From Daphnia carinata (lineage: Eukaryota > Arthropoda > Branchiopoda > Diplostraca > Daphniidae): a stretch of 64,000 nucleotides of DNA. The notes beneath the pieces were generated by a model. That model was given only the letters and a program-made list of their open reading frames with translations. It did not search any database and was not told the DNA's origin. Below, in pieces: positions 9,060-21,309 of the stretch. Where the stretch lies: contig NC_081340.1 of the NCBI RefSeq assembly GCF_022539665.2, positions 5,145,357 to 5,209,356 of the forward strand. The letters run 5' to 3'. The position numbers and the translations under genes are program-made. How positions within the stretch are numbered: the stretch's first letter is position 1; each line of letters begins with the position of its first letter.

Positions 9060-11459
9060 CTTACTTCTGCTGTCCGATGGCTAGAAAGACTGTAGGGCCA
9101 GCAAATAGGCAGCAGACGGCTAAGAGTTGGCAATTCTATGGTTGAATGTTCAATTTAAATAAAAAAGCAAACTATATGAGGCACAAGAGAAATTTAAAAT
9201 ACCAGTAGAAATTGTGTTGAGGTACATGTATGTGTCCGTTGGTAGGCTAAGTAGAGATTACAACTGCCAAAATGACTGTCATTACAGTTGACACTGCAAC
9301 GAAGATGAATATGGTGCACCACTCAGATCACGATTGACAGGAGACCATGAGTGGTTAAGGAGTAGAAGAACGATATTATGGTATTCCTACCCATAGGATT
9401 TGCATCTTTGGTGACATTCCTCAACGGGAAGTATTCTTTACAAATGAAGTTTCATGAGCTAAACCTTAAAAGCAAAATCCGTCAATGAGATTCTGATAAC
9501 AAAACACTAGTATTATACCTCTCAATGAGCACTGGTATAGTTTGATGTATGCAACGTAGTAGATTGCTAATAGTTTTTTGGATTGGCAGCTGGCATAGGT
9601 GATTACAAGATATGTACCATAAACACCAAGCATTCTGTGGGCTTCACTTCCAAAACACACTCGGGGTTGAAAACGAACAGAAGCACCGTTAGATTTTCTT
9701 GAGTTTTCCATTGGAATATGACATATTTAACAGAAACTTTCGAACACAGCTTTCACCGCTCCCATATAGTCAGCAAGTAAATAGTGGCACAGCAGCGTCA
9801 TCTTGTTTTCCAATTAACAACCGAAAAATTCATCAAAATTGAAAGTCTTGCTTTTTTGAGACGGGAACTGCACTGATGTGAACTCTTTAAACATACTTTT
9901 AGAGCGTGAATCCCCACCCCCACCCCCATATTGGCTACTACCATTTCAATTTTAACAAATACAGCGACCAAAACTACGAACGGCATTTTAAAAATATAGC
10001 GATTTAACATGTTTTTGAGCCCGATTTTTTCACTTTCTTTTATTTATTTATCCAAAAACCTAGATATTTCTCGGAAAATACATGATTTGGGTTCACAGTT
10101 CAACAAGGATGCTGATTGCGCTTCACACACATCTAGAAATTTCGCAAGTTGACGTATCTCTGGATTGTTAGCTAGTCAACACCTGTATGGTAATACACTT
10201 CTTTTTTGAACAGCTGCAATGGTATTTCGGTTATAAGTTCCACGGAAAAATTTCTCCATTGAGACAAGCACGCCAATTGTGCGTTATCTTGTGCCTATTT
10301 TCAATTAAATGGATACGCCGTCATTTTTCTGCTCGGAAGAGCTCACTTTGGCCTGGAATATTGTTTTGAATGGTGTAATTAGTATACATTGCATACATTA
10401 GATTGAATCAATTACTTTTTGGCATACGTTCTTTAATTGTGTGAGGCTGCCAAATCGTCGACGGGCGGTATCTAAAGGAGGAAATCAGCTAGGAGCTTGC
10501 GGACTCATCAATAAATGCAAAACTATTAAAAAATTATAAAAATAGCCTGAAACCAAATTGTAAAGAAAATTTAATTTTAGTTTCCAGCACTTCGGTACAG
10601 GTATCATCGTCAACGTGGGCGCAGGTGATTTTTCCATGTTCATTGTATCAGGTCACCAACTTCTACTAGATGAGTCAATAGGAAATGAGGTTACACAAAC
10701 AGAAAATTAACCATACAATTCAACTGATAGATAAGAATACCATGATGCGTGGAAGTAAAATACACCACATCACAACTGTTAAAACTGTCAGAACATTCAC
10801 CACGCATGCAAAACATTTTCTGATTCATTAATGTTCATCACCTAGCCTATACCAAGAAAACCAAACACAATTAGTGCGGAACATTTTGCTGATGAGAGTT
10901 AACATATACCTGATAAATTTACTGCAGACCAGCAATTCCTGATGGACTCCCACACAACATTCCAGATAAACAAAACAGTAGTAATTCCTAAACAAACATC
11001 TTGCAATAGTGGTAAATATAATGCAGTAACTGGTAAATATAACATCTCACATGAACAACAAATGTGAACGGAACCATTCGAAAATGAAGTAAACAATTTC
11101 AAAAACGAATTTGCACAAAAATGATTTTAACTAAAACACTACTAGAGAACGAAGTTTTTCCTTCCACCTTTTCCTAATTTTAAAATCAATTAAAGAAACA
11201 TAATTGTTAAGCAAATCTCACTGTGTACCTTCCTGACTTCCATTAAAGATTCATTTAACTATATGTGCATTAGTTCGTACGATGTTTCGCCGACTGGATC
11301 ATTCACAACAACGTGACGTTTCTAATAATAACTTATACATCTACTTACTAATGCCATCAACATTCGTTTTTCAAAATACGGAATTAAAATACGGAATTAC
11401 ATGACATCACGCATTTTACCGCCTACTCCTTCCGAGACTCTTACGACGCTATACACAAT
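9060..11459. other. Left-arm inner third without a recognised gene
   Basis: AT-rich sequence with only short, uninformative open frames, mirrored at about 13329-15720. One G-rich purine tract occurs (GGGGGTGGGGGTGGGG on the strand read at 14848-14863, complement at about 9914-9929). I see no gene. Confidence 0.5.
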
Positions 11460-12303
11460 TTTTATCAAAATCTTTTGGTTATGGGGAACTTACCGAACAA
11501 TGAGTCGTGTGATTTATTGTTTTTTTTTCGTTGTTTGAAAGGACAAGTTGTTCTATAGCCAGAGAAGCAGAATTATTTGAGGCTTCTAGCTGTGACAGAA
11601 CTATAAAGGATTGCTGTTGTACTGAATTCATTAACACAAGATGATACTTCTCATTAGACAATTTGCATTACTCTATTACTTTACCTCATACCTTAACGGT
11701 AATGCACTCTCAGTGTTTTTTCAACTACAGGCAGACTCTTCATCCTGTAACACTTCCAGACTTGACTTGTTCCCCGTCAAAATTCTGTGAATGTAAAATA
11801 ATAGCTTTAAAAATACTTTTTCGATAGACAAAAAACCGATAAGTACCTCATCCATGTTTGATGTTGAACTCATGCCATTTCTGGGTTTTTGTACCACACC
11901 CATTTTCGGCAGTCTTTATGGTAATATTAATCAAAGCCCCATGTACCACTTTGAAAGGGATGTTGAAAAGCAAATAAAAACCTGTTGAGATGGATGTCAG
12001 GAGCATCAGAATAGATTTCAATCAACTTCAGTTATTCTTTTCCCTATAGTACTTAATGACTAGCATAATAGATATACCGGCCTCAATTCAGAACCATAGA
12101 CCAACGGAAAAGAACACAGAAATGTAGCTGTGAAAGCAGATCACTTAATAACACAGGATCAGGTAGAGATCATCTAAGAGTAGACCTAAAATGCAAAGAC
12201 AAAAATATTGGGCATAATTGCAGTTTACCAAACATAGTAGCAAAATAAAATAATTGTCAAAGAAAGACATATGCACACTTGGGTTGGCGAATGGGTAAGT
12301 CTG

Positions 12304-12390
12304 ATGCAATGTATGGCAATGTATGGCAATCCATGGCAATCCATGGCAATCCGTGGCAATCCGTGGCAATCGGTGGCAATCCGTGGCAAT
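12304..12390 (+). repeat. 10-bp tandem repeat TGGCAATCCR
   Basis: About nine units of TGGCAATCC(A/G) or close variants end in a poly-C run. Because 10 is not a multiple of 3, it keeps several frames open and gives spurious peptides. The same decamer begins the dispersed repeat at 48 and 12518. Confidence 0.9.
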
Positions 12391-12515
12391 CCCCCCCCCC
12401 CAACCAAAAAAAGGTGTCCATAAGTGGAAAAAAAAGGCCGATTTTTTTTTTTTTTTTGCCATTGCCAAAACTTACAGTTTTGCTTTTAAAAACAGAGTCT
12501 AGTTGAAATGCTAAT

Positions 12516-12725
12516 ATGGCAATCCGTTTTACCCAAAATAAAAATAAAAAATATTGGCCTTTTTTCTGTTTTACTGCTATTGCCATCTACAGGTCATTTC
12601 TAGTTAATTTAGTTAACGAAAAATCATCATACTCCATTTTGGAAGAAACTAAAGGAAAGGAGCAAAAAATTAAAGTTTTTTTCCCCAAGTATTACGCTTT
12701 TTTTCTTTTTTTAAAAGTTAAATCT
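12516..12725 (+). repeat. Dispersed repeat, uninterrupted copy in the spacer
   Basis: Matches 46-139 and then about 853-965 of the left flank as one continuous stretch, so it shows the unbroken form of the element. The latter half also recurs in the right arm's outer end (about 23605-23705, inverted). No coding content. Confidence 0.6.
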
Positions 12726-13094
12726 TGATTTGTTTGATTGTGATGTGATTGTTGATTTGTTTTTTTAGTGGTTTATTTCTAGATTTTTTTTTCTTCCCAT
12801 CCAATTTTAAATTCTTTTTTCATTGGCAACAAATTTTCCTTGCATTTATTTTTTTTTTTCTTTCCTTTTTTTCTTTTTATTACTGTCACACGCAAAAGAT
12901 GTAGCAAATTTGCAATAGACTAAATTCATTAATTTCTTTTTTTAATTCAGTTATTAATTCATTTGTAATTTAGTTTAAGTTTTTAGGAAGTGCTCATTTA
13001 TACAAACTCATTATTCTTAACGCCCAATTAAAGTCGTATTTGTCAAACAAAACGTTTGCTTTAGTCTCGTAGGGGGCTAGTCGCTAGGTGGCCC

Positions 13095-13121
13095 AGGTGC
13101 TGAGCTGAGCTGAGCTGAGCT
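13095..13121 (+). repeat. GAGCT pentanucleotide run
   Basis: Four to five copies of GAGCT/TGAGC in a row in the spacer; a short simple repeat. Confidence 0.8.
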
Positions 13122-15817
13122 GCTGATGGCAACATTTAACATGGCGTCGTAGCGGCTGGTTATATCACGGCAGCCGAACGTGGCAGACCTTCTTTTTTGT
13201 AGGTGAAATTCAAGGGAGGAACTGCAAATGCTCGCCGCCATCGTGTACGAACGATGTGATCTGGCGAACACCTTGCTAAGGTGACCATGCATTACCTTCG
13301 AGTGTATTTAAGGTATACCATTATGGGTATTGTGTAATAGCGTCGTAAGAGTCTCGGAAGGAGTAGGCGGTAAAATGCGTGATGTCATGTAATTCCGTAT
13401 TTTGAAAAACGAATGTTGATGGCATTAGTAAGTAGATGTATAAGTTATTATTAGAAACGTCACGTTGTTGTGAATGATCCAGTCGGCGAAACATCGTACG
13501 AACTAATGCACATATAGTTAAATGAATCTTTAATGGAAGTCAGGAAGGTACACAGTGAGATTTGCTTAACAATTATGTTTCTTTAATTGATTTTAAAATT
13601 AGGAAAAGGTGGAAGGAAAAACTTCGTTCTCTAGTAGTGTTTTAGTTAAAATCATTTTTGTGCAAATTCTTTTTGAAATTGTTTACTTCATTTTCGAATG
13701 GTTCCGTTCACATTTGTTGTTCATGTGAGATGTTATATTTACCAGTTACTGCATTATATTTACCACTATTGCAAGATGTTTGTTTAGGAATTACTACTGT
13801 TTTGTTTATCTGGAATGTTGTGTGGGAGTCCATCAGGAATTGCTGGTCTGCAGTAAATTTATCAGGTATATGTTAACTCTCATCAGCAAAATGTTCCGCA
13901 CTAATTGTGTTTGGTTTTCTTGGTATAGGCTAGGTGATGAACATTAATGAATCAGAAAATGTTTTGCATGCGTGGTGAATGTTCTGACAGTTTTAACAGT
14001 TGTGATGTGGTGTATTTTACTTCCACGCATCATGGTATTCTTATCTATCAGTTGAATTGTATGGTTAATTTTCTGTTTGTGTAACCTCATTTCCTATTGA
14101 CTCATCTAGTAGAAGTTGGTGACCTGATACAATGAACATGGAAAAATCACCTGCGCCCACGTTGACGATGATACCTGTACCGAAGTGCTGGAAACTAAAA
14201 TTAAATTTTCTTTACAATTTGGTTTCAGGCTATTTTTATAATTTTTTAATAGTTTTGCATTTATTGATGAGTCCGCAAGCTCCTAGCTGATTTCCTCCTT
14301 TAGATACCGCCCGTCGACGATTTGGCAGCCTCACACAATTAAAGAACGTATGCCAAAAAGTAATTGATTCAATCTAATGTATGCAATGTATACTAATTAC
14401 ACCATTCAAAACAATATTCCAGGCCAAAGTGAGCTCTTCCGAGCAGAAAAATGACGGCGTATCCATTTAATTGAAAATAGGCACAAGATAACGCACAATT
14501 GGCGTGCTTGTCTCAATGGAGAAATTTTTCCGTGGAACTTATAACCGAAATACCATTGCAGCTGTTCAAAAAAAGAAGTGTATTACCATACAGGTGTTGA
14601 CTAGCTAACAATCCAGAGATACGTCAACTTGCGAAATTTCTAGATGTGTGTGAAGCGCAATCAGCATCCTTGTTGAACTGTGAACCCAAATCATGTATTT
14701 TCCGAGAAATATCTAGGTTTTTGGATAAATAAATGAAAGAAAGTGAAAAAATCGGGCTCAAAAACATGTTAAATCGCTATATTTTTAAAATGCCGTTCGT
14801 AGTTTTGGTCGCTGTATTTGTTAAAATTGAAATGGTAGTAGCCAATATGGGGGTGGGGGTGGGGATTCACGCTCTAAAAGTATGTTTAAAGAGTTCACAT
14901 CAGTGCAGTTCCCGTCTCAAAAAAGCAAGACTTTCAATTTTGATGAATTTTTCGGTTGTTAATTGGAAAACAAGATGACGCTGCTGTGCCACTATTTACT
15001 TGCTGACTATATGGGAGCGGTGAAAGCTGTGTTCGAAAGTTTCTGTTAAATATGTCATATTCCAATGGAAAACTCAAGAAAATCTAACGGTGCTTCTGTT
15101 CGTTTTCAACCCCGAGTGTGTTTTGGAAGTGAAGCCCACAGAATGCTTGGTGTTTATGGTACATATCTTGTAATCACCTATGCCAGCTGCCAATCCAAAA
15201 AACTATTAGCAATCTACTACGTTGCATACATCAAACTATACCAGTGCTCATTGAGAGGTATAATACTAGTGTTTTGTTATCAGAATCTCATTGACGGATT
15301 TTGCTTTTAAGGTTTAGCTCATGAAACTTCATTTGTAAAGAATACTTCCCGTTGAGGAATGTCACCAAAGATGCAAATCCTATGGGTAGGAATACCATAA
15401 TATCGTTCTTCTACTCCTTAACCACTCATGGTCTCCTGTCAATCGTGATCTGAGTGGTGCACCATATTCATCTTCGTTGCAGTGTCAACTGTAATGACAG
15501 TCATTTTGGCAGTTGTAATCTCTACTTAGCCTACCAACGGACACATACATGTACCTCAACACAATTTCTACTGGTATTTTAAATTTCTCTTGTGCCTCAT
15601 ATAGTTTGCTTTTTTATTTAAATTGAACATTCAACCATAGAATTGCCAACTCTTAGCCGTCTGCTGCCTATTTGCTGGCCCTACAGTCTTTCTAGCCATC
15701 GGACAGCAGAAGTAAGTCAAATTGCCTTCAACGTTTGGTTACAACAACAATCTTATATTTCCCACTAACTAGCTCTTTTTCTTTACTTTTACGATTTAGA
15801 ACAAAGCCTTCTTCGTC

Positions 15818-16075
15818 TTCGCCACGCCCGTCGTCCCGTCTTCGCTTCGGCCGTCGTCCCGACTTCGCCTCGCCCGTCGTCCCGACTTCGCCTCGCCCGT
15901 CGTCCCGTTCGTCCCCGACTTCGCCTCGCCCGTCGTCCCGACTTCGCCTCGCCCGTCGTCCCGACTTCGCCTCGCCCGTCGTCCCGACTTCGCCTCGCCC
16001 GTCGTCCCGACTTCGCCTCGCCAGTCGCCCCTTCTTCGCCTCGCCCGTCGTCCTGTCTTCGCCTCGTGGCCATGC
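15818..16075. repeat. 23-bp minisatellite, 7 core units (right arm)
   Basis: Same unit as the left-arm array, inverted, but only seven core copies. An abnormal junction (CGTCCCGTTCGTCCCCGACT, about 15901-15920) marks a contraction or rearrangement inside the array. This is the largest single difference between the arms. Confidence 0.95.
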
Positions 16076-16175
16076 CGTCTTCGCCTCCGTTATCGCCTCT
16101 TCGTCACCTCGTGGTCGCCTCGTCTTCGTGGTATGGTTGTGTTTTGTTTTATGTTGTATTATGTCTTGCAAGTTA

Positions 16176-16486
16176 ACCCGTTGGCTGCCACCCACCCACT
16201 TTGATCCCCTTTTTTTTGTAGCTTGACAGGGACGGGCCGCGCTGTTCTGCTCTATGGTCTATCTGCCATGGGGTGGAGCAGCGCCACTGCCCAAGATTGG
16301 CCGAATGGCCCCAAAGGCAATGCACCATAGGGAATCCCTTGATCGAGACGGCGATGTAGACCTGGGATGTGCATTTCCGTAAAGGTCTCATCGCCGTCTC
16401 AGCCCGGCCCACCCGGCCCCCTTGGTCGCTATCCCTTTGATAGCGACAGTAGCTATTGTAGATAGGTGGCGTGGCAGCCAACGGGT
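16176..16486. mobile_element. 311-bp MITE with ACCCGTTGGCTGCCAC ends and TA duplication (right arm)
   Basis: Inverted copy of the 8070-8380 element, of the same length and with the same TA flanks. The insertion therefore predates the arm duplication. Confidence 0.7.
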
Positions 16487-16559
16487 TAGTTTTAAGTGTA
16501 TTTGTGTATGTATTGTATATTGTGTACTGTGTTATGAAATGTATGTAAAAGTGGTGGAT

Positions 16560-16705
16560 ATGTGGGTGGAAGGAGGGACAATAAAAACGTTTTTACACTA
16601 TTTACTTTTGTATTTATTATTTCGCTATACATTAGCTGACATGGGGATCGAACCCTAGTATTCTAGCGTGACAACCACACGCTATACCATTATTCCAACC
16701 ATGAA
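16560..16705 (-). repeat. tRNA-derived SINE-like unit (right arm)
   Basis: Inverted copy of the 7855-7992 unit, with the Asp-like TTGTCAC loop and GGGTTCGATCCCC block on the minus strand. Confidence 0.5.
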
Positions 16706-16792
16706 CTTATAAATAACTAATGTGCATTCAATAATAAGCTAATGTGAATTGCATATCTATATAGGTATCACAATCCTAAATGAAAATTATCA

Positions 16793-16937
16793 AGAGCAGA
16801 TATGGCATAACAGTAGCATGCTGGCTTGCGACGCAAGAAGTCTGTGGTTCAATCCCTATGTCAGCTAATGTATAGGTAAGTAATAATTACAAAAGCCAGT
16901 AGTGTAAAATCGTTTTTGTTGTCTCACCTTCCACGGA
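16793..16937 (+). repeat. tRNA-derived SINE-like unit (right arm)
   Basis: Inverted copy of the 7622-7765 unit, with a tRNA-like head and the TGTCAGCTAATGTATAGG tail on the plus strand. Confidence 0.5.
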
Positions 16938-17016
16938 CTTACATTTACACTTCGAATTAAATTGAAATGCAATGCTGCAATAGTCTTTTCTACATTTATT
17001 CTGCTTCAATTATAAA

Positions 17017-17086
17017 CATCTACTGAGGTTTGAACCCAGGGTAACACGTATCGCAGCTAAAGGCCCTACCACAGAGCTATGGACCT
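17017..17086 (-). pseudogene. tRNA-like sequence (right arm)
   Basis: Inverted copy of the 7471-7540 sequence, with the same A-box-like and B-box-like blocks. Confidence 0.45.
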
Positions 17087-17184
17087 TATGAAAACTGTAG
17101 AAAGATAAACATATAGTTGTGCAAGACTGCACAAACAGCCTAGACGACAACATAGTATATGTGATAATACGAAAAGTTAGATAT

Positions 17185-17254
17185 ATCTCGTGGCTCAATG
17201 TTAGAGCATCGGCGTTGCACGCTGAATGTCTGGGGATCGGTTCCCATACGAGTA
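17185..17254 (+). pseudogene. tRNA-like sequence, Ala(UGC)-like loop (right arm)
   Basis: Inverted copy of the 7305-7373 element. Here the CTCGT/ACGAG acceptor ends still pair, but the T-loop remains non-canonical (ATCGGTT), so a functional tRNA is doubtful. Confidence 0.45.
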
Positions 17255-17574
17255 AAATAAAATACAAAATTACTTCAGAAAACATCCAGGCATTACACGT
17301 TGTTACTTGAATCTAAGTTGAACTATTCAAAGAGCGTAATAAATATTAATTGGGTACTTACAGATAAATAACCAACAAAAACGATGCTTACCATCGAAGG
17401 TGGCAAAAACAATAAAGGTGAATTGAGCAAGCTAAAAAAAAAAAAAAAAAAGTTGACAAATGTAATGTGTAAACACAGCGAACACAGGCAATGAAAGACA
17501 AAATTTTTCAAAAAATATTTTATAAAAAAAATTTTATTGACAATTCTCTGCACACTAGAATTATTTTTGCAACT

Positions 17575-17987
17575 TTAAAAAGGCACAATAGCCCTTTCAA
17601 AAGTTGCCGTCAACCCAGGCAGGGGGAGACACTGCCTTGTTGACCCACCGGGGAGATTACCCGGTGATTGGCTAAGAGAAGCCGGAAGAAGAGCCGAAGA
17701 TATGGAACATTTTTACTGGAGCGATTAACCTTTAGTTCGGATTTGTGGGTAGCCACGTCGCCCTCCGTGAACACATCATCGGACTAAGCGGCCAGCCCAC
17801 GTCCCCTTTCCGGCCAGAGCCCTCCAAACCTCGGTATATGTTATTTTTAAATATACCGTACAGTAGGGGCATGACCCCCTACGGGCTTATTACGAGTCAA
17901 GGGGAAACGGGGCTACGGAAAGGAAGGGAGCCCAGATATGCACTTCAATTTTTGAATTTTAAATACCGTTTGGGGAATATGAATAAA
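17575..17987. repeat. GC-richer structured segment with hairpins (right arm)
   Basis: Inverted copy of the 6575-6985 segment, with the same hairpins. Only small differences were seen, such as ACACTGCC here against the left arm's GGCAGCGT region. Confidence 0.35.
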
Positions 17988-20037
17988 GTGTAGGAATTCC
18001 GTGTTGTCCATCCAATCATCACAATTTATTCAACGTCTTGTCCCAAACCAAGAACATTTACAGAGCCAGCGTTACTTCTCACCTTTATTAAAAAAAACAA
18101 ACATTAACTATTGAACAGAAAATTATGTAGGTTAGATATAGTTAGCAAAAAAGCTTCTTGTTTACTTACAAGTCCCTTTCTACGAAGATGAATTCAGGCT
18201 TTGAAAGGTTATTTCAAACTGCAACTTCAGGAAAACCATCCGACTCTATTACCAAATAAATCCAAGTTTCCCTGTGCCCTAGAAAATTTCTCGTGTTTAA
18301 TTACAATGTTAATGCAATTCTAGACAAATCTCCTACCACATTGGAAATGACTTTTTCCCATCAAGCTGGTGCCAACATCAGTTCTTTAAATACAGCATAT
18401 CAAACAAAATCTGTAAACAAAGCAGGAAGTAACCAGAACTTTTCAGTAAGCTATTAATGGCGTGGAATGCTGCACAACAAGTTTTCACCAAGAACTTGTG
18501 CTTTTACCTTTTAGAATTCAACTGCACATTGGTAACCATCCTAAGGAGAAAAAAGATTACGACAATATAGCACACTTGGCGATATCCTGGGATTCAGCAA
18601 AGCATTTCCAATTCGCGAGGCAACCATTATTATGGCAACCAAACTCGATATAGCCCCCTGACAACGAATAAATTGACAGTTCAGTAGAGTACTCAGTAAC
18701 AAGCAATTCCTCCGCTAGATGTCTTCTAAATATAGGTACTTAAAAAAATTCACAATTTTTGGTTTCATAGTCACAAAAAAATACTTGTTGCAAATATGTT
18801 CGTTTTTGTTTCTGCAAGTGTAAATGGAGTCAATGTCAAGTGTTCCATGGCTATAAGGATAGGAGGTATTCAAAGTGCTAAAATAAATGTTTTATAGCAT
18901 TAACCTAGAGAAAAAAGTTAACAATAGAATGGGCAACATTACCAACCAATCACCAGACAAGGAAAAAAATACTCTTCGAAGCAACTACAAAGCTACATGG
19001 CTGCCAATATGTACTGCTCCTATTTGTGATAACAATGTATGAAAGGTAGTATCAGCAAATGGTTTTATTGTTGTTTTGTTTCTAACCTAACCTTAAAATG
19101 CAAATCTCTCTTTTTCTTTTGTTAGTGATGAAGATGGAATTTTCTGTCCTACTTGTTTCTGTCATAGACTGTGGGGTCCACCGTTACAAAACTCTACATC
19201 ATCAACAATCGTTTCTCACTGCTCAGAACCTGCAAATGTCGTGAATGAAAAAATTTTAATTAAAAATAATTTAAAATAGTTGTAACACCAAGCATTATTA
19301 AACAACTTGCCTAACTAAGGAAACCGCTGGAACCACAATGTTTGTCTCCACAATCCTGAAATGATTGAAATGACAAGCTTTCTTTTATTTCATTAATTCT
19401 AATTTTTAAAAAAGTACAAAGCCTAACTGCATGGTTGAGCAGTTTGGCTTGATGCCTTTTTTAAAAAGCAAGAAGGTAGCAATAACCATTATCTCAATGT
19501 GCCTGTTGTGCTTACTTTTAAGGACATGAGTTACCGTCCATGATAGCAAGCAAATAAATTCTTCTTGCGTTCATGGTATGAGATGAAAATAATGGCAAAG
19601 AATAATACAATAGTGGAATATGGAAGAATGATATTGCCACACATTTATGATCCTTCTTAATGGCCATCTGGCATGGAGATGAGAGAATGAGGGCCAAGGC
19701 ACCACGTCTTGTTCACAACTTGTGATATTCCCTAAAATTTAGAAAGAAACAAACAATGACTCAGCATGAAAAGAATTACTTCTTATAGTTTATTCTTAAT
19801 AATGTGCCATTCATTTTGTAATTTGAAAAGGAGTTTCGAATATCATTAGGTATTCTCAAATTAAAGTTTCTTGTGGAACAATGTTTTTGTTAGAATTAGA
19901 ATCAATGTCTTTGGTTAACAACGTTTTCTTGACGAAACATTCACTCAAGTATTACTTTACCATTGCTGCCTGATGTGTCCAATATTTCGCCCGTCAGATG
20001 CACACCACATGTTTCACACACGACAATGAACTAGCAA

Positions 20038-20208
20038 ATGGCAACTGATGGCGGTTCACAAAACTCAAGCAACGTTGCCACATATTTCAAAATGGGCGGC
20101 GAATTCAATTTAAGACACAACTTTTTAGTTTTCTCTCGCACAGGGAGATACTATGCAAAAACCAAATTAAAACAAGGAGATGGCTGGTTGTCTTTCGGGT
20201 TTACAATG
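20038..20208 (+). CDS. Candidate first coding exon, unidentified (right arm)
   Basis: Inverted copy of the 4354-4524 exon with the same 57 codons and the same GTAAGT donor at 20209. It is transcribed away from the right-arm basic ORF on the other strand. Confidence 0.3.
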
Positions 20209-20594
20209 GTAAGTTATGTATTGTTGGGAAAGATAAATTCATGTTGCGGCTCTCGTGCAGTAGGTCCACCAACATCAGTAACACACACACACACAATCCG
20301 TGCAAATTGTGAAATACTTAACCAACCGTACCAAAATCTGTATTTCTTCAAAATTATTTGGGCGTCGGTCAGAATGAAAATTGGACACAAAATTTAAAGA
20401 ACAAAAAATTATAATCAAGTGAGCCTCAACGCATGGATAGGAACACGTAATGAGGTCAACTTGGGGAAAGAGGTACAGAAGTGAACCCAAAAGCAGAATA
20501 GAATCTGATATGTGAACAAATTATTCAATGGGTAAAAAATTATGGGTAAAACAAAAGAAAAACAAAATAGGTAATTCATTGATGGGTCTTGCTG

Positions 20595-21242
20595 TTAGAT
20601 GTTTCTAGTACGTCGAGTACGTCGAGGTGGTGGTGGTGGCGATGAGGTATCCTCCTTAACAAGCTCAGGTTCGCTAGTTGTTTTCTTGCCATCACGTGTC
20701 CGTTTCGTGGCCGGCACGGCCGGAGGTTCATCCGCCATTGTTGCGGCAGATACTGTCGGGCCCTTCTTTTGTCGTGAACGTTTGGCGGCCGGTGCTTTCT
20801 CTTCCTCTTCTTTGGCTGTAGTGGCCAAAGTCTCAATGTCGGGGTCGCGTTCCAGCTGGACAGAGACTTTCTTCTCGGCCGGTGAAGCCGTCTTCCGCGC
20901 CGAACGGGTGGATCTGACTGGCGGATGCGCCGTTTCGGCCACGTCAAAATGAACTTTGAGTGCGCCCTTTGCGCGAGTAGATCGTCCACTTTTGACGGAT
21001 GTGACTGGCGATCCATTGTTCGCCTCTGGCTCATCTGGCCCGTGATTGGCGTGGATGTCGGCAGCGTGTCCTTTGTCTTCGTGTAACATTTCTACATCAT
21101 CCAATCCAGCAACGTATTTATTGGCTTTCGTTTCACCACGACGCCTTTTGCCTTCCGGCGCTTCCTTCTCCGGAACGGAGACACGTTTGACAGCACCTTG
21201 ACGTGTTGTTTTCTTTGTCACCTCGACATCGGCTTTTATTGT
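20595..21242 (-). CDS. Lys/Arg/Ala/Pro-rich terminal reading frame, unidentified (right arm)
   Basis: This is the inverted copy of the 3320-3967 frame, with an identical translation over the 208 residues from 21221. It stays open even though the neighbouring helicase copy is broken. The upstream acceptor-like site and the TGA that follows it are the same as in the left arm. Function unknown. Confidence 0.45.
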   Translation of the reverse strand, partial: TIKADVEVTKKTTRQGAVKRVSVPEKEAPEGKRRRGETKANKYVAGLDDVEMLHEDKGHAADIHANHGPDEPEANNGSPVTSVKSGRSTRAKGALKVHFDVAETAHPPVRSTRSARKTASPAEKKVSVQLERDPDIETLATTAKEEEEKAPAAKRSRQKKGPTVSAATMADEPPAVPATKRTRDGKKTTSEPELVKEDTSSPPPPPRRTRRTRNI

Positions 21243-21309
21243 TCATCTATAATAAGACAGTAAAACACCATTAGGCATAAAAACTCTTAATTCATACATA
21301 TATTTCATA

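Larger units (their letters stand above)
775..11459 (+). repeat. Left arm of giant inverted repeat
   Basis: This 10.7 kb segment is the reverse complement of 13329-23795. Homology begins inside the MITE terminal repeat at 775 and ends near 11459, just after the TTACGACGCTAT motif. Differences from the right arm include T versus C in the AAGCCTGAA(C/T)TCATC stretch at about 6370, an extra short insertion in the right arm near 17409, substitutions around 1085-1096, and 17 versus 7 minisatellite units. The arms are therefore not perfect copies. Confidence 0.95.
11460..13328. other. Spacer between the palindrome arms
   Basis: Single-copy relative to the arms. It contains a 10-bp tandem array, a copy of the dispersed repeat also found in the outer left flank, a GAGCT pentamer run at about 13095-13120, and AT-rich filler. 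No credible gene is present. Confidence 0.85.

Noticed and set aside
12304-12390. CRISPR-like array in the spacer
   Set aside because: Units are only 10 bp and contiguous with no unique spacers, and the sequence is eukaryotic.
12225-12468. Peptides with repeated IATDCHGLP from the spacer
   Set aside because: Translation of the 10-bp tandem repeat TGGCAATCCR; no gene.
14266-14310. Hammerhead-ribozyme-like string TTGATGAGTCCGCAAGCTCC in the right arm (and its mirror near 10490)
   Set aside because: The CUGAUGA start is changed and there is no GAAA plus cleavage-site arrangement after stem II.
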